Positions 7,548-13,234 of a DNA stretch of 16,507 nucleotides are shown one piece after another (positions within the stretch are counted from its first letter, which is position 1; each line of letters starts with the position of its first letter). The notes under the pieces were generated by a model, which did not search any database, had not been told where the DNA came from, and saw only the letters and a list, made by a program, of their open reading frames with translations. The stretch spans positions 1 to 16,507 of the forward strand of contig JAIRYL010000032.1 of assembly GCA_031267775.1 (NCBI GenBank), given 5' to 3'. A program made the position numbers and the translations under genes. The DNA is from Tannerellaceae bacterium (GTDB lineage Bacteria; Bacteroidota; Bacteroidia; Bacteroidales; Tannerellaceae).

Positions 7548-8498
7548 TTATTCTTTTTTTTGTTTTGCATCAAACTTATCATACGCTTCTACAATCCGCT
7601 GAACCAGCTTGTGGCGGACAATATCTTTCCTGTTAAATTCTATTTTCCCAATGCCTTTTACGCCTTTCAGGATATTCATCGCCTGAATTAATCCGGAGGC
7701 GGCGGCCGGGGGGAGGTCTATCTGCGTAATATCGCCGGTAACAATCATTTTGGCATTCATACCGAGGCGGGTAAGAAACATCTTGATTTGATGCGTGGTG
7801 GTGTTTTGCGCTTCATCCAGGATGATAACGGCGTCGCTGAGCGTCCGCCCGCGCATATAAGCCAGGGGCGCTATCTGTATCACATGATTCTCCATATATT
7901 CCTTCAACCTGGCCGCCGGTATCATATCCAGTAAAGCGTCGTATAAGGGTTGGAGATAAGGATCCAGCTTATCTTTCATTTCTCCGGGAAGAAAGCCCAG
8001 TTTTTCTCCCGCCTCGACAGCGGGGCGGCTCAGTATGATTTTCTTTACCTCCTTATTCTTCAGCGCCCGTATGGCCAGCGCTATGGCAACGAATGTTTTT
8101 CCCGAACCGGCCGGCCCTATGGCAAATACCAGGTCGTTATCTTCAAACGATTTCACCAGCGCCTGCTGATTTTCGGTACGCGCCACCACCGCTTTCCCGT
8201 TCATGCCATGTATAATCAGGTTTTCCTGTTTAACGGCGGCCGGCGCTTTTCCTTTGATGATATCAAGAATAACTTCTTCGGATAACGAATTATATTCCTC
8301 GCCATATTTTTCTATTTCCCTGATTTTTTTCAGAAAGAAATCCGATTCATGTTCATCGCCTATTACTTTCATGACGTTTCCGCGCGCTACAATACGTAAC
8401 TTGGGGAACAATGTTTTAATCAACTGTATATGGGCGTTATTTACGCCATAAAAAATAACGGGATCAACGTTTTCAAGAATATAAATACGCTCAATCAT
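7548..8498 (-). CDS. PhoH-family ATPase (PhoH-like/YbeZ)
   Basis: A 316-residue cytoplasmic P-loop ATPase related to helicase superfamily I and linked in other bacteria to RNA metabolism and, with YbeY, to ribosome maturation. Walker A is GPAGSGKT (128-135) and Walker B IILDEAQN (225-232). TGDITQIDLP (254-263) is the sensor-like motif. The N-terminal stretch of about 110 residues contains the IVARGNVMKVIG segment typical of the YbeZ group. It is the first gene of the phoH-purC-ubiE-aroE operon. A -7 box match lies 35-42 bp upstream at 8533-8540. No ybeY is in the window. The common annotation is PhoH family protein; the precise substrate is unknown. Confidence 0.94.
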   Translation of the reverse strand: MIERIYILENVDPVIFYGVNNAHIQLIKTLFPKLRIVARGNVMKVIGDEHESDFFLKKIREIEKYGEEYNSLSEEVILDIIKGKAPAAVKQENLIIHGMNGKAVVARTENQQALVKSFEDNDLVFAIGPAGSGKTFVAIALAIRALKNKEVKKIILSRPAVEAGEKLGFLPGEMKDKLDPYLQPLYDALLDMIPAARLKEYMENHVIQIAPLAYMRGRTLSDAVIILDEAQNTTTHQIKMFLTRLGMNAKMIVTGDITQIDLPPAAASGLIQAMNILKGVKGIGKIEFNRKDIVRHKLVQRIVEAYDKFDAKQKKE

Positions 8499-8532
8499 TC
8501 AGTTAGATGCTCTGTTTTTAAGTTTTAGCAAA

Positions 8533-8540
8533 CAAAAATA
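8533..8540 (-). promoter_or_regulatory. Candidate -7 box of the phoH operon promoter
   Basis: On the minus strand the octamer TATTTTTG matches the Bacteroidota -7 consensus TAnnTTTG and lies 34 bp before the phoH ATG, giving a leader of roughly 25-30 nt. No good TTG/TTTG -33 element was found at the usual spacing, so this rests on one element and its position. Confidence 0.4.
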
Positions 8541-8611
8541 CGAATAAATACATTTCTTTTTAAAAAACAGGATGAAAACTCAAAAAGAAGGCAAAGAAAA
8601 AAACGACGCGG

Positions 8612-8643
8612 AAAAAGGCTATTTACAGACGTCTGCGTAAGCC
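8612..8643 (-). terminator. Candidate intrinsic terminator of the toxin-antitoxin cassette
   Basis: On the minus strand GGC-TTAC (8643-8637) pairs with GTAA (8626-8623) and GCC (8619-8617), around the palindromic core AGACGTCT (8627-8634), and TTTTT (8616-8612) follows directly. The stem has small bulges. The hairpin covers the TAA (8623-8625) that would end the toxin frame if the TAG at 8695-8697 were sense, which supports that TAA as the original gene end. Confidence 0.42.
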
Positions 8644-8694
8644 AGGGTATGGATTTTTTTCAATTTCTTCCACAAAATCCAGTTTAATCAATTC
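8623..8694 (-). pseudogene. Detached C-terminal tail of the AbiEii-type toxin frame
   Basis: In the frame of the toxin, the 24 codons after the TAG (23 sense plus TAA) read ELIKLDFVEEIEKNP, then YPGLRRRL, then stop. The amphipathic, Glu/Lys-rich content looks like the C-terminal helix usual in this family rather than random sequence, and a terminator-like hairpin sits at its end. I therefore read it as the former C-terminus, cut off by a nonsense mutation. A sequencing error at the TAG is possible. Confidence 0.55.
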
Positions 8695-9303
8695 CTAGAT
8701 TTTCCCTTTCAGACAAACAGGATCCATTTCTTCATCAGCCTTATTGAAATCAGTAAAATTTTTAATGATACTTTCCCTGTCGTGCGTATATACAAAACGT
8801 TTTTGGTGCATTTCCAGCATTTCCGCGATTGTAAAGGTTTCGAGTAATTCGTGTAAATCCCAAAAATCTTTTTTCCTCCCGTTTCTTGAAACAACATCCA
8901 CTTTCATAGCTACCACATCGTAAAGGCTTGCAAACCGGATGTTATCTATTTTATCGAAAGGATCAGTTATTTCATCGTAGTAATACAAATCCACCTTGAT
9001 ATTATTTTCTGCCGAATCCCCGATAAAATATGACCTGCCGAATCCTACAATGCCGGATTTGTCCGGACGATCGTAATAAGGATACTTATCTTTGAAATAT
9101 GTTTCAAATGTATCAAAATCAAGACTTCCGTAAGGTTCATTGGTAAATAAATCGATATCTGCCGACATCCGGTGGCCTAATCTCAGACTTAATGAAGTTC
9201 CCCCGACAAGGCAAAACACATTAAAAAGCGGCTCTGCCATCAATCCGGCAAGTACATTTTTTAACTGAGGCGTTACCGTTTGGTATTGGAGATTTCCCGT
9301 CAT
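8695..9303 (-). CDS. AbiEii/AbiGii-type nucleotidyltransferase toxin, probably C-terminally truncated
   Basis: A 202-residue protein of the AbiEii/AbiGii nucleotidyltransferase toxin family (PF08843 type). These toxins transfer nucleotides to cellular targets and act in toxin-antitoxin and phage-exclusion modules. The catalytic motif is GGTSLSLRLGHRMSADIDLF (34-53), with Asp49 and Asp51 as metal ligands. A third acidic residue is likely Asp105 in IKVDLYYYD, and MKVDVVSRNGRKKDFWDL (133-150) is the family's conserved Lys/Arg-Lys-Asp motif. It overlaps the upstream HTH gene by 4 bp (ATGA), so the pair is coupled. The frame ends at TAG (8695-8697), yet the same frame continues with ELIKLDFVEEIEKNP and on to TAA at 8623. 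Relatives commonly have Trp-Glu after a Lys-Gly-Lys-like stretch, so TAG probably replaced TGG. All catalytic residues precede the stop; whether the product is active is unknown. Confidence 0.85.
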   Translation of the reverse strand: MTGNLQYQTVTPQLKNVLAGLMAEPLFNVFCLVGGTSLSLRLGHRMSADIDLFTNEPYGSLDFDTFETYFKDKYPYYDRPDKSGIVGFGRSYFIGDSAENNIKVDLYYYDEITDPFDKIDNIRFASLYDVVAMKVDVVSRNGRKKDFWDLHELLETFTIAEMLEMHQKRFVYTHDRESIIKNFTDFNKADEEMDPVCLKGKI

Positions 9304-9800
9304 ATCGTCTTATTGTGTTTATCAGGGATTGGAGATTTTGCTATGGAAATATAATTTTTTATTTCGGCCGGATTCAGGTTGTAAAACCGGGCGATATCTT
9401 CCTTTTCCTCTTGATTTCCCCGTTCCCATACCCGATTGATAACCGCTTTCCTGTATTTTTCCCAATCAATTTTATTAAAATCAGTATCCCAGAAAAGGGA
9501 TTTGCGAACATTCGGGCTGTGGGTATACTTCTTCTTCGACTGTTTTTTCTTAAAAACGGCAATCTGGTAATAATCCTGTAAAATAAGCAAGAAACCTTCT
9601 TCGTATCCCAACGCTTTTTCAATATTCAGCGAAACTTCCAGCGTTATATTCCTTGTGCCGGAAATAATAGCGTCGAGGGTTTGATAACGAATCCCGATAG
9701 CGGTAGCCAAAGCTCTTTGAGTTATGTGCCTTTTCTTTAAATCCCGTTCAATGATCTTACCGGGGTGGACGCCTTTTACTATTTCGATCAGGTTTGCCAT
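9300..9800 (-). CDS. HigA-like HTH antitoxin fused to a DUF6922-like C-terminal domain
   Basis: A 166-residue protein with two parts. Residues 11-66 are an XRE/HigA-type helix-turn-helix (VHPGKIIERDLKKRHITQRA, then IGIRYQTLDAIISGTRNI and the LEKALG-like NIEKALGYE). After a Lys-rich linker (84-92, KKKQSKKKY) comes a second domain (about 101-150) with LFWDTDFNKIDWEK and VINRVWERG. I recall this pattern from small DUF6922-type proteins found beside AbiEii toxins. The gene precedes the nucleotidyltransferase gene and overlaps it by 4 bp, the usual antitoxin-first order. The HTH probably represses the shared promoter and the C-terminal domain may neutralise the toxin; both are inference. Canonical AbiEi antitoxins have a different winged-helix architecture. 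A HigA acting with a HigB nuclease is unlikely, as no HigB is adjacent. Confidence 0.85.
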   Translation of the reverse strand: MANLIEIVKGVHPGKIIERDLKKRHITQRALATAIGIRYQTLDAIISGTRNITLEVSLNIEKALGYEEGFLLILQDYYQIAVFKKKQSKKKYTHSPNVRKSLFWDTDFNKIDWEKYRKAVINRVWERGNQEEKEDIARFYNLNPAEIKNYISIAKSPIPDKHNKTI

Positions 9801-9801
9801 C

Positions 9802-9833
9802 GTATATACTTTTTCACAAAGGTATAAAGTATA
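9802..9833. promoter_or_regulatory. Promoter and GTATA-rich operator region of the HTH-toxin cassette
   Basis: On the minus strand TACCTTTG (9824-9817) fits the Bacteroidota -7 consensus TAnnTTTG and lies 16 bp before the HTH gene's ATG. Around it are GTATA half-sites at 9802-9806, 9822-9826 and 9829-9833, a perfect palindrome GTATATAC (9802-9809), and an inverted pair TATAC (9805-9809)/GTATA (9822-9826) flanking the -7 box. This is what an autoregulated antitoxin promoter would look like. No -33 element was recognised. Confidence 0.42.
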
Positions 9834-9887
9834 AACGAAGTTGTTTACTCGCTTATTGAAAATTTCAGCATCTTGCGTTCTATTCCA

Positions 9888-9916
9888 TACGCGAGCGCCA
9901 TAATAATGTTCGCGTA
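9888..9916 (+). repeat. Strong 10-bp hairpin in the divergent intergenic region
   Basis: TACGCGAGCG (9888-9897) pairs with TGTTCGCGTA (9907-9916) through ten pairs including two G-U, with a 9-nt loop CCATAATAA. The G-U pairs make the plus-strand RNA more stable than the minus-strand RNA. No U tract follows, so it is not an intrinsic terminator. It lies between the HTH gene's promoter and the glycosyltransferase promoter, and its function is unknown. Confidence 0.45.
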
Positions 9917-9983
9917 ACTGATATTTATCCGCTATGTAGCAGATGTTTATCGTTTACGAAATATTACCGTTATATTATTCGTT

Positions 9984-9991
9984 TACCTTTG
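9984..9991 (+). promoter_or_regulatory. Candidate -7 box for the glycosyltransferase gene
   Basis: TACCTTTG matches TAnnTTTG and is identical to the octamer used on the other strand for the HTH gene. It would give a leader of roughly 55 nt before the ATG at 10053. CGTTTAC is repeated at 9951-9957 and 9980-9986 just upstream. No -33 element at normal spacing was found. Confidence 0.38.
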
Positions 9992-10031
9992 GCGTGTCGA
10001 GAAAAAAAGAAGAGGATAAACACAACGGTTC

Positions 10032-10050
10032 AATTTGATAATATCAATTT
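10032..10050. promoter_or_regulatory. Near-perfect palindrome just before the glycosyltransferase start
   Basis: TTGATA-A-TATCAA (10035-10047) is a perfect 6-bp dyad. With one mismatched pair it extends to AA...TT at 10032-10050. It ends three bases before the ATG at 10053, so as DNA it could be an operator and as RNA a weak hairpin at the initiation site. Confidence 0.35.
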
Positions 10051-10052
10051 CT

Positions 10053-11216
10053 ATGAGAAAAGTAAGAGTGGTTTTTTTTGCGGATTTATTGATAAGCGAC
10101 TTTGACGGAGCGGTGAGAACCATGTTTCAACTGATTGGGAAGATTCCTGTCGATCAATTTGATTTTCTGTTTGTCTGCGGTTTGGGGCCGAAGCATATCA
10201 AGGGCTTTGAGTGTATCCACATCAATACGCTGGGTATCCCCGGCAATAAAAGTTACAGGTTTGCGACTCCCCTGTTGCAAAAAGCCGAACTGGATAAGAA
10301 ACTGCAAGCGTTTTCGCCCGACGTGATTCATATTTCTACTCCCTCCCCGCTCGGCATTTATGCATTGAAGGCGGCCAGGCGTCTGGGAGCGCCGGCGCTT
10401 TCGATTTATCATACTCATTTTATCAGTTATGTAGATTATTATGTGAAGAATTTCCCGTTTCTGATCAATTTTACAAAGCAGCGGGTAAGGGATATACTCC
10501 GGTCGTTTTATAATCAGTGCGACACGGTTTACGTGCCGTCAAACAGCATCATGCGTGAACTGGCAGACGAAGGGATCAGTCCCGGCGTTATGAAGCTGTG
10601 GCGGAGAGGGGTAGACCGGCGTCTTTTTTCTCCGCTCAAGCGCAATCCGGAACGGATGAAACGGCTTACCGGCAATAATAATCCCTGTATCCTGTTTGCA
10701 AGCAGGCTTGTTTGGGAAAAAAATCTGCAGACGATGGTTAACGTGTACAACCTGATAAAACGTAGAGGCCTGAGATATAATTTTATAGTTGCAGGCGAAG
10801 GCGTCGCCCGTGAAGCCGTCGAAAAGCGAATGCCCGGCGCCATATTCGCCGGACATGTCGGGCACGAGCGGCTGGCGGAGATGTATGCTTCGTCGGACGT
10901 TTTCTTTTTCCCTTCCGCAACGGAAACTTTTGGCAACGTGGTACTGGAAGCTATGGCTTCGGGGCTGCCCTGCGTGATAGCCGACAGCGGAGGAAGCGGC
11001 GATTTTGTCGAAGACGGCGTAGACGGGTTCAGATGCAATCCGTACGATGCGGACGGTTTTCTGAACCGGATAACCAAAATTATCGAACAGCCCGGACTGG
11101 CCGGACAATTTTCGGAGAAAGGACGGGAAAACAGTGAAAAATACGTCTGGGAGCGCCTGGCGTCTGAATATTTTGAAGATTTGAGATGTTTATCTTCCCA
11201 TCTGCTGGTGGTTTGA
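10053..11216 (+). CDS. GT4-family glycosyltransferase
   Basis: A 387-residue GT-B glycosyltransferase of family GT4, probably using a nucleotide sugar on a lipid or glycan acceptor at the cytoplasmic face of the membrane. The N-terminal half has DGAVRT (18-23), typical of the MgtA/SqdX-like subgroup (diacylglycerol or polyprenyl sugar transferases), IHISTPSPLG (93-102), HTH in YHTHFI and YVPSNSIMREL. The C-terminal half has RGVD (185-188), ASRLVWEKN, and the EX7E motif ETFGNVVLE (Glu291 and Glu299) followed by AMASGLPCV. I start at ATG 10053; a TTG at 10035 would lie inside the palindrome and add six residues. It is the first of four plus-strand genes. Donor and acceptor cannot be told from sequence. 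An alpha-mannosyltransferase is one guess, low confidence. Confidence 0.9.
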   Translation: MRKVRVVFFADLLISDFDGAVRTMFQLIGKIPVDQFDFLFVCGLGPKHIKGFECIHINTLGIPGNKSYRFATPLLQKAELDKKLQAFSPDVIHISTPSPLGIYALKAARRLGAPALSIYHTHFISYVDYYVKNFPFLINFTKQRVRDILRSFYNQCDTVYVPSNSIMRELADEGISPGVMKLWRRGVDRRLFSPLKRNPERMKRLTGNNNPCILFASRLVWEKNLQTMVNVYNLIKRRGLRYNFIVAGEGVAREAVEKRMPGAIFAGHVGHERLAEMYASSDVFFFPSATETFGNVVLEAMASGLPCVIADSGGSGDFVEDGVDGFRCNPYDADGFLNRITKIIEQPGLAGQFSEKGRENSEKYVWERLASEYFEDLRCLSSHLLVV

Positions 11217-11268
11217 AGATGAAGGGATTTGCCTGAAATTGTACTATGCACTATAAAACAGAAATAAA

Positions 11269-11607
11269 ATGAAAAAAGTATTCGTATCAGCAGTTTGTAT
11301 CATGATGGTTTGTATTTCCGCTCTGGCAAACGACAGGGCGGATTGGCAGGAATACGTTGGCAAGTATGTTCTTTCCTTCGACAATCTGGAGGAAATTGTG
11401 GCCATTACGCTTCAGGGCGATTCAACGCTTGCGGCTTTTTCTTCGCTGGGAAAGGTGGCGTTGAGGTATGCCGGGCAAGACCGCTTTGAGTTTCCTCAAT
11501 ATGGAGGAATTGTCGTTTTTGAACGGGATGAAAAGCGACAGGTTATTGCCTGTAAAATTTCTGTCGCCGCCATAGATGTGAAGGAAATTAAAGCGCAGAA
11601 ACAATGA
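11269..11607 (+). CDS. Small secreted protein with a DUF3471-like domain
   Basis: A 112-residue protein with a signal peptide (MKK, hydrophobic core VFVSAVCIMMVCISALA, likely cleavage after ALA at about residue 20). The mature part, about 90 residues, starts WQEYVGKYVLSF and contains alternating short beta-strand-like segments ending VFERDEKRQVIACKI. This resembles the small DUF3471-type domain often attached to beta-lactamase-like serine hydrolases and peptidases, but here it stands alone. The role is unknown; export to the periplasm is clear. Its stop codon overlaps the start of the phosphoesterase gene by 4 bp (ATGA), so the two are almost certainly cotranslated and may act together. It lies 52 bp after the glycosyltransferase with no terminator visible. 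The domain call is by pattern only. Confidence 0.78.
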   Translation: MKKVFVSAVCIMMVCISALANDRADWQEYVGKYVLSFDNLEEIVAITLQGDSTLAAFSSLGKVALRYAGQDRFEFPQYGGIVVFERDEKRQVIACKISVAAIDVKEIKAQKQ

Positions 11608-13178
11608 AAAAGTCTGTTTATACCGGGATACTTGCCTGCCTGGCAATATCCGTGTCGGCCCAGTCTTTCGTTGCGGGAACCGTTTACGAAGACCTCAACC
11701 GGAACGGCCGGCAAGACAGGAAAGAAAAGGGAATAGCAGGGGTGGCCGTTTCGAACGGGACAGACGTGTCGCTGACAGACGCCTCGGGGAAATACCGTCT
11801 GCCGGCCAGCGACGACTGTATCATCTTTGTTGTTAAACCCTCCGGATACCGGACGGCTTTAGACGCCTTTAATCTGCCTCAGTCGTATTACCGGCACAAA
11901 CCGGCAGGATCGCCGGACAGTTTCTACAAAGGCGTAGAACCTACCGGAGCGCTTCCCGCTTCGGTAGATTTTGCCTTGTATGCATACGATGAACCGGAAA
12001 CATTTGCCGTTTTGATTTTTGGAGATACTCAACCCTCCAACGAACAGGAAATGGAATACCTTGAACGCGGAATTATTGCCGAAGCCCGGCAGATTGGCGG
12101 ACTTAGCTTTGGGATAACGCTTGGCGACCTGGCGGGCGACCGGCTGGATCTTTACTTGCCCTACAAACAGGCAATCTGCCGGACAGGTATACCCTGGTAC
12201 AATGTAACGGGTAATCACGACGTGAACTACGACGCCAGGGAAGATCGCTTTTCGGACGAATCGTTTGAAGCGCATTTCGGGCCGGACAATTATGCGTTTA
12301 ATTACGGGAAAGCGCACTTTATTATGCTTGACGACGTGTTGTATCCGCATCCGTTAACGGGAAAAGGCTATTGGGGCGGCTTGAGAGACGATCAGCTTGC
12401 TTTTGTAAGGAACGATCTTGCTTGCGTGGCGCACAACCGGCTGATAGTTGTTTCGATGCACATCCCGCTGATTGATTCGGAAGGCGAAGAGGCTTTCCGA
12501 AACGCCGACAGGCAGGCTTTGTACGGGTTGTTGAAAGAATTCCCGGACGTACTCTTTCTTTCTGCTCATACGCATATACAGACGCAACACCGTATTGGGA
12601 AAGCGCAGGGCGCAGACCGTGAAAAACCGATTTATGAATACAATGTTGGAACGGCGTGCGGCGACTGGTTTTCGGGCGTATTAAATGAAAAAGGTATACC
12701 TGTATCTACCATGCGCGACGGAACGCCCGCCGGCTATGCTTTTCTGCGAATAGACGGAAACCGGTATGTTACGGATTTCAAAGCGCTTGGAAAGCCTGAC
12801 GATTATCAACTGGCGCTGTATCATCCAAAGGCGGTTCCGTTCCGCCGGTTGACGAGCGCATCCATTTACGCCAACTTTTTTATGGGAAGTCCCGAAGATA
12901 CGGTGGAATGTCGCATCGACGACGGCGCATGGACAAGGATGCGGCAGACCGAAGAGTTCGACCCGGCTTATTGCCGCTACGTGCAGGATTGGGATTACCT
13001 GGAACATGTCATACCCGGATACCGTCCGTCTAATCCGATGATTTGTACGCATCTCTGGAAAAACAGGATACCAACTGCCTTGCCTCCGGGCGAACACCGG
13101 ATAGAAGTTCGCGCCAGCGATCGATTTGGCCGGGTTTATACGGCAAAAAGCGTATATAAAATAGAGGAACAGCCATAA
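11604..13178 (+). CDS. Secreted calcineurin-like metallophosphoesterase (MetallophosN/Metallophos/MetallophosC type)
   Basis: A 524-residue exported phosphoesterase with three parts. After a signal peptide (cleavage near SVSA, about 19) an N-terminal beta domain (22-128) carries YEDLNRNGRQDRKEKGI, a calcium-loop-like SdrB/CalcineurinN motif. The central catalytic domain (about 134-340) has the five metal motifs: FGDTQ (Asp141, Gln143), GDLAGD (Asp175), GNHD (204-206), SMHIP (His286) and AHTH (His322, His324). A C-terminal beta-rich region (about 400-524) matches the MetallophosC position. The Gln in motif I and the Ala before His322 are variants seen in this superfamily and leave the dimetal ligands intact. 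The substrate is unknown; phosphodiesters or phosphomonoesters are possible. It overlaps the small secreted gene upstream by 4 bp and precedes the lipoprotein epimerase by 56 bp. Confidence 0.9.
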   Translation: MKKSVYTGILACLAISVSAQSFVAGTVYEDLNRNGRQDRKEKGIAGVAVSNGTDVSLTDASGKYRLPASDDCIIFVVKPSGYRTALDAFNLPQSYYRHKPAGSPDSFYKGVEPTGALPASVDFALYAYDEPETFAVLIFGDTQPSNEQEMEYLERGIIAEARQIGGLSFGITLGDLAGDRLDLYLPYKQAICRTGIPWYNVTGNHDVNYDAREDRFSDESFEAHFGPDNYAFNYGKAHFIMLDDVLYPHPLTGKGYWGGLRDDQLAFVRNDLACVAHNRLIVVSMHIPLIDSEGEEAFRNADRQALYGLLKEFPDVLFLSAHTHIQTQHRIGKAQGADREKPIYEYNVGTACGDWFSGVLNEKGIPVSTMRDGTPAGYAFLRIDGNRYVTDFKALGKPDDYQLALYHPKAVPFRRLTSASIYANFFMGSPEDTVECRIDDGAWTRMRQTEEFDPAYCRYVQDWDYLEHVIPGYRPSNPMICTHLWKNRIPTALPPGEHRIEVRASDRFGRVYTAKSVYKIEEQP

Positions 13179-13195
13179 GGATTGCTTTTTTTATA

Positions 13196-13203
13196 TAAAT
13201 TTG
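13196..13203 (+). promoter_or_regulatory. Candidate -7 box for the lipoprotein epimerase gene
   Basis: TAAATTTG matches TAnnTTTG exactly and lies 31 bp before the ATG at 13235, which gives a leader of about 25 nt. A TTG at 13182-13184 is too close (11 bp) to be a proper -33 element. The gene might also be read from the upstream phosphoesterase operon. Confidence 0.35.
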
Positions 13204-13234
13204 CTTCTTGTTAAATGTATTATTTAAGAAACTA

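Noticed and set aside
8572..8640. Plus-strand 22-codon ORF (MKTQKEGKEKNDAEKGY...) with ATG and TAA between phoH and the toxin gene
   Set aside because: It overlaps the antisense of the toxin tail and the terminator-like hairpin, is Lys/Glu-rich because the region is A-rich, and has no upstream promoter or family resemblance.
8695..8697. Recoding of TAG to an amino acid (alternative genetic code) as the explanation for the readable toxin tail
   Set aside because: TAG is used as an ordinary final stop in aroE (5069-5071) and the grpB-family gene (77-79), so a genome-wide recoding is not supported.
10035..10052. TTG start for the glycosyltransferase
   Set aside because: The TTG lies in a palindrome and the extra residues IISIS are unlike family N-termini; the ATG at 10053 followed by MRKVRVVFFAD fits.
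10529..11251. 240-residue minus-strand ORF opposite the glycosyltransferase
   Set aside because: Low-complexity Ser/Pro-rich product antisense to a conserved gene whose motifs are all intact.
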